DNA of 64,000 bases from Bacteroidales bacterium UBA1181 (lineage in GTDB: Bacteria; Bacteroidota; Bacteroidia; Bacteroidales; Paludibacteraceae), in the NCBI GenBank assembly GCA_002310215.1, contig DBYR01000038.1, positions 24,908 to 88,907 of the forward strand, in the 5' to 3' direction. The position numbers and the translations under genes were made by a program. The first letter of the stretch is position 1. Each line of letters begins with the position of its first letter. The notes beneath the pieces were generated by a model. The model made no database searches. It had not been told where the DNA came from and was given only the letters and a program-made list of their open reading frames with translations. Below are positions 35,969 to 42,988 of this stretch, piece after piece.

Positions 35969-37495
35969 TCAAAGCGCTATCAAGTTCTTACCTGTCATCT
36001 CAGACGGTTGTTGGATGCCCAACAATGCGCAGATGGAAGGTGCGACATCCGCCAACTTTCCGTCCACGACTTTCGCATTCTTGTTGTCGCTGACATAAAC
36101 GAAAGGTACCGGGTTCAACGAGTGAGCCGTGTTTGGCGTGCCATCCGGGTTGATAGCGTTGTCGCAGTTACCGTGGTCGGCGATGATGATTACGTCATAT
36201 CCGTTCGCCTTGCAAGCCTCGACCGTATCCTTCACGCAGTTATCGATAGCGACCACAGCCTTCTCGATGGCTGAATAGATACCCGTGTGGCCCACCATAT
36301 CTCCGTTCGCATAGTTAACCACAATCCAATCGTATTTTTTCGTGCCGATGGCCTCCACCAGCTTATCCTTCACCTCATAGGCGCTCATCTCCGGCTTCAA
36401 GTCGTATGTGGCGACCTTTGGAGAAGGGACCAAGATCCTATCCTCGTTCTCGTAAGGGGCTTCCCTTCCTCCGTTAAAGAAGAATGTCACGTGGGCATAC
36501 TTCTCAGTCTCCGCGATGTGCAACTGCTTCATGCCTTGCTTAGCGACCACTTCTCCGAGCGTGTTCATCACGTTCTCCTTGTTAAAGAGGATATGTACGC
36601 CCGTGAAAGAGGCATCGTATGGAGTCATACAGTAATACTGCAGATTCTTAATGGTCTTCATGCCAGCCTCTGGCATATCCTTCTGGGTCAGCACGATGGT
36701 CAACTCCTTCGCGCGGTCGTTACGGTAGTTGAAGAAAATAACGACGTCACCCTCTTGGATTGTTCCGACAGGCTTGCCATTCTCCACCCTCGCGATCGGT
36801 TTGATGAACTCGTCGGTCACGCCGTCGGCGTATGACTCCTCCATCGCCTTGACCATATCAGTACAAGGTTTACCCTTTCCTTCGATCAGCAAGTCATAAG
36901 CCTCCTTGATACGTTCCCAACGTTTGTCGCGGTCCATCGCATAGAAACGTCCGATGATGGAAGCGATCTTACCCGTGTTCTTCGCCAATTGGTTCTCCAA
37001 CTGTTCGATGAAACCCTTACCGCTCTTAGGGTCGGTGTCACGTCCGTCCATAAAACAGTGAACGAAAGTTTTGTCCAAGCCATAAGCCTTTGAGATTTCG
37101 ATCAATTTGAAGAGGTGGTCCAAAGAGGAGTGTACGCCACCATTGGAGACCAAACCCATGAAATGGATCTGTTTGCCGTTCTCCTTCGCATAGGAGAATG
37201 CGCTTTTAATCTCAGGGTTTTCCATAATAGTGCCCTCTTTGCAGGCCATGTTGATCTTCACCAAGTCCTGGTAAACGACGCGGCCGGCACCGATATTTAG
37301 GTGACCCACCTCCGAGTTACCCATCTGTCCGTCTGGCAAGCCCACGTATTCGCCGCAAGCCTGCAGTTGCGAGTACGGATAGTTCTTCAACAGCGAATCC
37401 CAGTAAGGGGTTGGTGTCGAAGCGATCACATCAGACTTTGTCTTGTTTCCGAATCCCCATCCATCGAGGATCATCAATAATACTTTCTTACTCAT
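35969..37495 (-). CDS. gpmI: 2,3-bisphosphoglycerate-independent phosphoglycerate mutase
   Basis: A 508-residue glycolytic enzyme of the alkaline-phosphatase superfamily that interconverts 3- and 2-phosphoglycerate using manganese. The N-terminal metal site is LMILDGWGFG (6-15), and the phosphoserine-forming loop is GQMGNSEVGHLNIGAG near 57-72. The SNGGVHSSLDHL and CFMDGRDTDP motifs and the C-terminal IADHGNCDNAI metal motif are all present. It is the last gene of a five-gene leftward run starting at hisI. Confidence 0.97.
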   Translation of the reverse strand: MSKKVLLMILDGWGFGNKTKSDVIASTPTPYWDSLLKNYPYSQLQACGEYVGLPDGQMGNSEVGHLNIGAGRVVYQDLVKINMACKEGTIMENPEIKSAFSYAKENGKQIHFMGLVSNGGVHSSLDHLFKLIEISKAYGLDKTFVHCFMDGRDTDPKSGKGFIEQLENQLAKNTGKIASIIGRFYAMDRDKRWERIKEAYDLLIEGKGKPCTDMVKAMEESYADGVTDEFIKPIARVENGKPVGTIQEGDVVIFFNYRNDRAKELTIVLTQKDMPEAGMKTIKNLQYYCMTPYDASFTGVHILFNKENVMNTLGEVVAKQGMKQLHIAETEKYAHVTFFFNGGREAPYENEDRILVPSPKVATYDLKPEMSAYEVKDKLVEAIGTKKYDWIVVNYANGDMVGHTGIYSAIEKAVVAIDNCVKDTVEACKANGYDVIIIADHGNCDNAINPDGTPNTAHSLNPVPFVYVSDNKNAKVVDGKLADVAPSICALLGIQQPSEMTGKNLIAL

Positions 37496-37516
37496 CTTGT
37501 TTTATATGTTAATAAA

Positions 37517-37822
37517 TTATTTGTTCGTCATTTTCTCGAAGAGAGGTTCCTCCAGCTCCACGCTTTCGGGGGCAGACTCCTCAAAGGAAGTGTCCTCGGC
37601 CCATGATTTGAATCTTTTCATCCTGCGCACGCCGTTACTGGACTGCCCATTGCGGTTCATCCGCTCCGATCGTTCGCTTTCGGAAGTTTGTCCGCCGCCA
37701 AAGCCTGACAGCCCCCCCTTGAGCGCACGGAACAATCCGCCCAACAGATTCCCCACAACGCCGATGGCGCCGAAAAAGAGGAAAAGGACCAACATTAATA
37801 TGAGCAACAACAAACTTCCCAT
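37517..37822 (-). CDS. DUF4834-like small membrane protein
   Basis: 101 residues: one hydrophobic N-terminal helix (1-30), a glycine-rich GGLFRALKGGLSGFGGG stretch at about 28-50, then a hydrophilic acidic tail. This matches my memory of the Bacteroidota family DUF4834, whose function is unknown; I could not check this. It lies 12 bases after metF and 21 before gpmI. Confidence 0.7.
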   Translation of the reverse strand: MGSLLLLILMLVLFLFFGAIGVVGNLLGGLFRALKGGLSGFGGGQTSESERSERMNRNGQSSNGVRRMKRFKSWAEDTSFEESAPESVELEEPLFEKMTNK

Positions 37823-37834
37823 CTCTTCTGGTCT

Positions 37835-38791
37835 TTAATAAACCCGCTTCGCGATCTCCTTAACGCTTCTCGCATTGGACATCGTATAATAATGGATGCT
37901 GGGAGCACCATTCGCCATCAGGTCCTTGGATTGCATGACACACCACTCCACGCCCACATGGCGGGCCTCCTCGTCGGTTTTGCATTTGCGCAACTCGTTC
38001 GCCAAGTCCTGCGGCATATCCACATGGAATGTTTTCGGCAGCACCGTGAGTTGTTTCCTTGTGGTGATAGGCTTTATACCCGGCACGATAGGCACATCTA
38101 TTCCGTTTCGTCTGCACTGAGCGACAAACTCGAAATACTTATTGTTGTCGAAGAACATTTGCGTGACGATATACTCCGCACCGTTTTCGACTTTTTTCTT
38201 CAGCCAATAGATGTCCGAGTCGAAGTTGGGAGCCTCCTCGTGCTTTTCGGGATAGCCCGCCACGCCATAGGAGAATTTATGGGTGCGGGCATGCTTTTGC
38301 ATGGATCCGTCCAAGAAGTAGCCCTCATTGAAACGGTTGATCTGCTCCTGCAGTTCAGAAGCATGCGCATAGCCCTCCTCGCTGGGCATGAAAGCGTTTT
38401 CATGTTTAGACTTGTCCCCCCGCAGCAATAGGATGTCGTAGATACCCAGGAAATCGAGGTCGATCAGCACATATTCGGTCTCCTCCTTGGAAAAACCGCT
38501 GCAAAGGATATGCGGCACCACATCAATATTGTATTTAGACTTAATGGCTGCGGCTATCGCCACTGTTCCCGGACGTTGGCGGACCCTCTCGCATTGGTAG
38601 AGACCATTTTCCAAGGCCCTATATACCAACTGGCTGCGATGGGTTGTGATATCGATATACTGTGGTTCAAACTCCAACAGTTGGTCGATCGTATCATAAA
38701 TGGACTCGATTCCGTTCCCCTTCAGAGGAGGAAGGATTTCGAACGAGAAAGCCGTCTTCTTGCTATTCAATATTAAATCCCTGACACTCAT
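37835..38791 (-). CDS. metF: Methylenetetrahydrofolate reductase
   Basis: A 318-residue flavin TIM-barrel enzyme that reduces methylene-tetrahydrofolate to methyl-tetrahydrofolate for methionine synthesis. Family features are SFEILPPLKGNG near 16-27 (the catalytic glutamate of the FE motif), ITTHRS, LRGD near 123 for FAD/folate binding, and the AEYIVTQMFFDNNKYF stretch near 200-215. I use the ATG at 38791, two bases after the ftsE stop, over a GTG two codons upstream. It needs NAD(P)H and a one-carbon supply from GlyA. Confidence 0.95.
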   Translation of the reverse strand: MSVRDLILNSKKTAFSFEILPPLKGNGIESIYDTIDQLLEFEPQYIDITTHRSQLVYRALENGLYQCERVRQRPGTVAIAAAIKSKYNIDVVPHILCSGFSKEETEYVLIDLDFLGIYDILLLRGDKSKHENAFMPSEEGYAHASELQEQINRFNEGYFLDGSMQKHARTHKFSYGVAGYPEKHEEAPNFDSDIYWLKKKVENGAEYIVTQMFFDNNKYFEFVAQCRRNGIDVPIVPGIKPITTRKQLTVLPKTFHVDMPQDLANELRKCKTDEEARHVGVEWCVMQSKDLMANGAPSIHYYTMSNARSVKEIAKRVY

Positions 38792-38793
38792 AA

Positions 38794-39489
38794 TCACTCC
38801 TCGTATATTCGGTTCGACGCGGTCACTCCTTCTGTTACGACGCCATTCACAAAGTGAAGGATTCTACAGCCAGGCGTGCTCTCCGCTATTTGGGTTCTAT
38901 GGGTTGCCATGATGACGGCGGTCTTCTCCTTAGCGATTTGGCGGAACAGCTGCATAAGGTCGTTCGCCGTGTCCGGGTCGAGATTGCCCGTCGGCTCGTC
39001 CGCCAAGATGACCTTAGGCTTATTGAGCAATGCCCTCGCGATGACGATACGTTGTTGTTCTCCGCCCGACAGTTCATGCGGCATACGGTAACCCTTGTTG
39101 GTCATGCCCACGTAATTGAGCACCTCGGCGATGCGGCTCTCTATCTCGTCCTTGGAGCGCTTGCCGGTCGCCTTCAACACGAACTCGAGGTTCGAATAGA
39201 CGTTTCTATCGGAGAGCAATTGGAAGTCTTGGAACACGATACCCAACTGACGGCGCAGCATAGGTATCTGCTTCATCTTCATGTCACGCAGGTCAAAATC
39301 CAGGATCCTCGCCTCGCCCGAAGCGACGATCGCCTCGTAGTACAGAGATTTCAGGAACGTACTTTTACCACTACCCACACGACCCAGCAAGAAGACGAGG
39401 TCCCCCTCATTCACCGTCACGCTGACATTCTTCAGGACAGGCTGCTCTTGCCGATTGACGCACACGTTATTGAATTCGATGACTGCCAT
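38794..39489 (-). CDS. ftsE: FtsE-like ABC transporter ATP-binding protein
   Basis: 231 residues of one ABC ATPase domain. Walker A is GRVGSGKS at 36-43 (the usual PSG triplet reads RVG), the signature LSGGEQQR lies near 139, and Walker B is KVILADEPTGNLDP. The closest family is FtsE, which with the membrane protein FtsX controls cell-wall hydrolases at division. No ftsX is adjacent, as is often so in Bacteroidota, so a different ABC partner such as a LolD-type lipoprotein exporter cannot be excluded. Confidence 0.85.
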   Translation of the reverse strand: MAVIEFNNVCVNRQEQPVLKNVSVTVNEGDLVFLLGRVGSGKSTFLKSLYYEAIVASGEARILDFDLRDMKMKQIPMLRRQLGIVFQDFQLLSDRNVYSNLEFVLKATGKRSKDEIESRIAEVLNYVGMTNKGYRMPHELSGGEQQRIVIARALLNKPKVILADEPTGNLDPDTANDLMQLFRQIAKEKTAVIMATHRTQIAESTPGCRILHFVNGVVTEGVTASNRIYEE

Positions 39490-39509
39490 TGTATCCTTAT
39501 GCTTCTAAT

Positions 39510-39836
39510 TTATTCGTTAACCTCCCCCCAACAAGTGTCCGTACCCGTGTGGCATACCGGACCCACGGGGTGCACCTTGATTAAAAGAGTATCTTTGTCG
39601 CAATCCTCTTTCACGGAGACCAAGTTGAGGAAATTTCCGCTGGTCTCCCCCTTTGTCCACAAGCACTTACGGGTGCGGCTGTAAAAAGTCACCTTGCCCG
39701 TCTCAATCGTTTTTTGCAAAGCCTCCTTATTCATGAAACCCAGCATCAGCACCACTCGGGTATCGGCGTCCTGTATGATTGCAGGAATCAAGCCCCCACA
39801 TTTCTCAAAATCCAAAATCGACACTATGTCTTGCAT
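39510..39836 (-). CDS. hisI: Phosphoribosyl-AMP cyclohydrolase, stand-alone
   Basis: A 108-residue enzyme for the third step of histidine synthesis, opening the adenine ring of PR-AMP. Motifs are MLGFMNKEAL, TFYSRTRKCLWTKGETSGN, and the metal-binding CDKDTLLIKVHPVGPVCHTG...CW. The start is the ATG at 39836. In many Bacteroidales HisI is fused to HisE (about 200 residues). Here a stop codon falls just after the HisI domain, at GTDTCWGEVNE, and no HisE follows. It begins the hisI-ftsE-metF-DUF4834-gpmI run. Confidence 0.93.
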   Translation of the reverse strand: MQDIVSILDFEKCGGLIPAIIQDADTRVVLMLGFMNKEALQKTIETGKVTFYSRTRKCLWTKGETSGNFLNLVSVKEDCDKDTLLIKVHPVGPVCHTGTDTCWGEVNE

Positions 39837-39938
39837 CACAATATAGTTTTTCGCAAAGATACTATTTTTTGGTTTAACACATTAGCAAAAAAATCCATTT
39901 AGTGGCTCTTATCACCCATCTGTAGGATTAATTAACAT

Positions 39939-40176
39939 AAAAAAAGACGCAGCCACGACATACTATGGCTGCGTCCATACTTTTAGAAAACCTTCCCTTC
40001 TTTGCTATAAATATGTGTTAAAGTATTCTCGATTTGGACAGAATGGCCGTCAGACGACACGTCTGACGGCTTTTTCTGCCACATTCCATAATAGTGTATT
40101 TCCAATAGGTTGCTTTAAAGTTTAATGCGTTCGACCTTCTCCTCGAACATCACCTTTTATTTGCACATTGCTTACA
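39939..40176 (-). ncRNA. Candidate structured small RNA (or hisI leader) on the minus strand
   Basis: A leftward transcript is suggested by a perfect -7 element at 40181-40188 and a strong terminator at its end (GACGCAGCCA/TGGCTGCGTC at 39946-39975, then T7). Between them are two further perfect hairpins: GTTCGA/TCGAAC (40129-40148), and GCCGTCAGACG/CGTCTGACGGC (40046-40070) enclosed by GAATG/CATTC (40041-40086). Only 10- and 22-codon frames exist inside. It ends 100 bases before the hisI ATG, so it is either a free RNA of about 238 bases or a terminated leader controlling hisI; there are no histidine codons to suggest a classic his attenuator. Confidence 0.5.
40046..40075 (+). terminator. 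Terminator-like hairpin also readable rightward
   Basis: The 11-bp perfect stem GCCGTCAGACG/CGTCTGACGGC with an ACA loop is followed on the plus strand by T5. No rightward gene lies just upstream, so either it is one of the hairpins of the leftward RNA or it ends an unseen rightward transcript. Confidence 0.5.
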
Positions 40177-40180
40177 ACCG

Positions 40181-40188
40181 CAAAGATA
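40181..40188 (-). promoter_or_regulatory. -7 element of the candidate small RNA
   Basis: Minus strand TATCTTTGC, a perfect match to the strongest Bacteroidota -7 form. No TTTG at -33. Confidence 0.5.
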
Positions 40189-40402
40189 CACGCTTACTTT
40201 ATTCCGCCCCTTATAATTTCACGCCAAAAACATACATTTTTGCGTCATAGAAAAGTGTGCGAATTAAGAATGTCGTGTTATAAGTGTTATAATATTATAA
40301 ATCATACACCATAAAAACACTCAAGGGAAAATGCTTCCGAGGAATCCGCATCGCCAGAAGAGCCACAAAAAAAAATTTTTTTTGCATTTTCCTCGAAAAA
40401 AA

Positions 40403-40434
40403 TTTGCGCGGTCCATTTTTTATCACTTACTTTG
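40403..40434 (+). promoter_or_regulatory. Promoter of the CreD cassette
   Basis: TTTG at 40403-40406, a 20-base spacer, then TTACTTTG at 40427-40434 (one change from TAnnTTTG). It lies 30 bases before the ATG at 40465. The region 40189-40402 is otherwise A/T-rich with no supported gene. Confidence 0.65.
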
Positions 40435-40445
40435 CAATACAAAGT
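40429..40445. promoter_or_regulatory. Operator 1 of the CreD cassette
   Basis: ACTTTG-CAATA-CAAAGT, a perfect palindrome with 6-base arms and a 5-base spacer. It overlaps the -7 element, so a bound repressor would block the promoter. A second copy lies before creD. Confidence 0.7.
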
Positions 40446-40464
40446 TCTTTTTAAACTTACAAGA

Positions 40465-41073
40465 ATGGAAAACAAAGAAGTAATAGACACGTTGTCGGAG
40501 ATACGGGACATGATGGCCAAGTCATCGAAAGTCTTGTCATTGAGCGGATTATCATGCGCATTGGTCGGGGTACTCGCCCTGTTAGCATGCGGTGCGGCCC
40601 AATATGTTCTGAGCAACCCGTCTTGGATGCACTATCAGAAGGTATCAATCCTAACGACGTTAGCGCTGATATTACTGGTCATCTGCGCTGCGACGGTTTT
40701 CCTTTTCGCGAGGTACAAGGCAAAGAAAAACAACTATAGGTTCACATTCGACCAAACGAGCCGCCGGATGTTATGGAACTTCGCCATACCGCTCATCACG
40801 GGAGGCATCCTCTGCATAGGACTGATCCATCAGGCACACTACGGACTGACATCCTCCATGATGCTGATTTTCTACGGGCTGGCGCTCATCAACCTCTCAA
40901 GCTACACGTTCTCTTCCACGAAATACCTTGGGTACGCACAAGTGATCCTCGGTCTAATCGACTTCATGGCGGTCAACCATTCCCTGATTTTCTGGGCCAT
41001 CGGCTTCGGCGTATGCCACATCATATACGGTATTCTCTTTTACTTTTTGAAAGAAAGGAAGGGTGAGAGATGA
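40465..41073 (+). CDS. Membrane protein of the CreD cassette
   Basis: 202 residues from the ATG at 40465. A charged N-terminus (ENKEVIDTLSEIRDMMAKSSKVL) is followed by two helices at about 30-50 and 60-85. A basic cytoplasmic stretch comes next, then about four more helices from 110 to 195. I recognise no named domain. The last four bases overlap the start of the winged-helix gene (ATGA), so the two are translated together. Its place with a regulator and CreD suggests an envelope-stress or sensing role, by context only. Confidence 0.85.
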   Translation: MENKEVIDTLSEIRDMMAKSSKVLSLSGLSCALVGVLALLACGAAQYVLSNPSWMHYQKVSILTTLALILLVICAATVFLFARYKAKKNNYRFTFDQTSRRMLWNFAIPLITGGILCIGLIHQAHYGLTSSMMLIFYGLALINLSSYTFSSTKYLGYAQVILGLIDFMAVNHSLIFWAIGFGVCHIIYGILFYFLKERKGER

Positions 41074-41375
41074 ATCTGAGTTTGGAACATATCAACAAGG
41101 CTTTCGAAAGCAAGGTCAGGTTAGGCATCATGTCCGCCCTGATGGTGAACGAGGAGATCGATTTCACTACCCTGAAATCGCTGCTCGACCTCACGGACGG
41201 CAACCTGGCCAGCCACACGAGGAGCCTGGAGGAGTTGGGTTACATCCAGTCCAAGAAGCAGTTCATCGGACGGAAGCCTAACACCACTTTCCAGATGACC
41301 GAAAGCGGGAAAGCTGCCTTCTCGGAGCATCTGAAGGCTCTGGAAGACTTTTTGAAAATTTCATTAGGCAATTAA
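41070..41375 (+). CDS. Winged-helix transcriptional regulator (HTH_34-like)
   Basis: 101 residues of a single winged-helix domain. Helices 2-3 are in FTTLKSLLDLTDGNLASHTRSLEELGYI and the wing in GRKPNTTFQMTESGKAAF. Small regulators of this ArsR/MarR-like kind act as dimers on palindromes. It is coupled to the upstream membrane protein by an ATGA overlap and followed by creD. The two matching palindromes before the first gene and before creD are the obvious binding sites. Whether it represses or activates is not shown; the overlap with the first promoter suggests repression. Confidence 0.92.
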   Translation: MNLSLEHINKAFESKVRLGIMSALMVNEEIDFTTLKSLLDLTDGNLASHTRSLEELGYIQSKKQFIGRKPNTTFQMTESGKAAFSEHLKALEDFLKISLGN

Positions 41376-41394
41376 CTTATTTTTTTAACCATAT

Positions 41395-41411
41395 ACTTTG
41401 AAACTCAAAGT
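41395..41411. promoter_or_regulatory. Operator 2, in front of creD
   Basis: ACTTTG-AAACT-CAAAGT (arms extend to 7 bases, TACTTTG/CAAAGTA), the same arms and spacer length as operator 1. It lies 20 bases before the creD ATG and overlaps a TATACTTTG that looks like a -7 element. Confidence 0.7.
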
Positions 41412-41430
41412 ACTTTAAAATATTGTAATT

Positions 41431-42882
41431 ATGGAAAACGAGAATTTATTTAGCAGGCAAGGCCTCAACGAAGGCAAAGGCAAGGGGAAACATGCCTTGA
41501 CGTTTAAAGTGTTGGCGATAGTAACCATCATATTGTTGCTATTAATCCCCAAGTACATGATCCAATCACTCATCACGGAGAGGGAACAGACCGCGATGAA
41601 TGCGATGGAGGATGTCTATGACAAATGGGGAGGCGAGCAAATGGTAATCGGTCCCACCATCACTGGTGAACATACGGAAATAATAAGGAAATCCGTCAAA
41701 GGGGAAATTGAGACCATAAAAAGGGAGAAAAAGTACCGGATTTTGCCCAATACGCTGTCGTTCAACGGAGACATAAAAACGGAGCGCAGGCACAGAGGCA
41801 TCTACGAAATCGTCACATACAAAGGGCCATTGGAGGTGAAAGGTACATTTTCCCTCTCTCCCGAAGAGCGGGAGAAGATGCAGCAGATCGCCTCTGGCGG
41901 AACCTTCAAAATCAGTTTTTGCATGTCTGACCTAAAGGGCATCTGCGACGAGGTGAAAATTAATCTCGGGGGAAAAGAGTACACGTTAGAGCCGGACGGA
42001 AATGGCATAGGGTACAGGACCAGCCAACTGTCAGCGAGAATACCTGTAATCGAGGATTGGATAGAGGATTCGGACAACAACGGATCTAACAGGAATAGCC
42101 AACTATCGGCATCGATAAATACGGGTGATTGGATCAACGCACAAAGCATTCCATTCTCCATGAAACTCAATTTGAAAGGAAGTCAGTCGTTGAAATTCGC
42201 CCCTATCGGCAAAAACACGACCGTGCATTTAACATCCGACTGTCAGACGCCTAGTTTCTGCGGGAACTTCCTGCCCGTCGATTCGAGCGACTCCACAGTC
42301 ACGAAGAACGGATTCGACCGCAACTGGAGTGTCTCCTACCTCAACAGGAATTATCCACAATTCTATGACGAGGAAACCGCGACATACAACTCCGAGATTT
42401 CAGAATCTGCCTTCGGCGTGAACCTCTTGGTGCCAGTGGGACATTACCAGAAATCCCTGCGCTGCGTGAAGTATGCCGTTCTCTTCATCGTCCTCACCTT
42501 GGCGGTATTCTTCTTCATCGAGATGATCCACAAGAAGAACATTCACCCAGTGCAGTACGCATTGGTCGGACTGGCACTCACGCTCTTCTACTCGCTGCTG
42601 CTCTCCTTCTCCGAGCACATCGGCTTCACACCCGCCTACATCGTCTCGACACTGATGACGGTCTCCCTGTTAACCATCTACACGACGGCTGTGTTAAAAA
42701 TCAAAAAGACAGCCTTTTACATCGGAGGAGCCTTATTACTGCTCTACGTCTATATCTTCGTGCTGATTCAAATGGAGAGCTATGCGCTTTTGGCGGGCAG
42801 CCTCGGTCTATTCGCCATACTGGCCTTCTTCATGTACCTCTCCCAAAAGATCGAATGGAACGGAGAAAAGCAATTGCAATAG
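41431..42882 (+). CDS. creD: CreD-like inner membrane protein
   Basis: 483 residues. One membrane helix (about 28-48, FKVLAIVTIILLLLIPKYMI) leads into a large outside beta-rich domain (about 50-340). Several C-terminal helices follow from about 343 to 475. The family traits RYL-like core EAFGVNLLVPVGHYQKSLRCVKYAVLFI and IHPVQYALVGLALTLFYSLLLSFSEHIGF are clear. CreD in enterobacteria belongs to the CreBC regulon and its loss changes the envelope and beta-lactam response. Here control is by an adjacent winged-helix protein instead of CreBC. Confidence 0.94.
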   Translation: MENENLFSRQGLNEGKGKGKHALTFKVLAIVTIILLLLIPKYMIQSLITEREQTAMNAMEDVYDKWGGEQMVIGPTITGEHTEIIRKSVKGEIETIKREKKYRILPNTLSFNGDIKTERRHRGIYEIVTYKGPLEVKGTFSLSPEEREKMQQIASGGTFKISFCMSDLKGICDEVKINLGGKEYTLEPDGNGIGYRTSQLSARIPVIEDWIEDSDNNGSNRNSQLSASINTGDWINAQSIPFSMKLNLKGSQSLKFAPIGKNTTVHLTSDCQTPSFCGNFLPVDSSDSTVTKNGFDRNWSVSYLNRNYPQFYDEETATYNSEISESAFGVNLLVPVGHYQKSLRCVKYAVLFIVLTLAVFFFIEMIHKKNIHPVQYALVGLALTLFYSLLLSFSEHIGFTPAYIVSTLMTVSLLTIYTTAVLKIKKTAFYIGGALLLLYVYIFVLIQMESYALLAGSLGLFAILAFFMYLSQKIEWNGEKQLQ

Positions 42883-42914
42883 GCGCAATTCACATATTAT
42901 TAAATAATTAAACA

Positions 42915-42955
42915 AACAAAAAGGGCGGGGATGCGCAAGTCACATCTTCGCCCTT
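42915..42955. terminator. Bidirectional terminator between creD and the UvrD-like gene
   Basis: AAGGGCG-GGGATG pairs with CATCTT-CGCCCTT (two G-T pairs). The minus strand runs into TTTTTGTTTGTTT, so it serves the leftward helicase gene best and can also end creD. Confidence 0.8.
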
Positions 42956-42988
42956 ATAATATTTATTTACTATTTAGCTATTTACTAT

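Noticed and set aside
39939..40176. The RNA candidate as 6S RNA
   Set aside because: The 5' and 3' ends do not pair into the long closing stem with a central bubble that 6S RNA needs.
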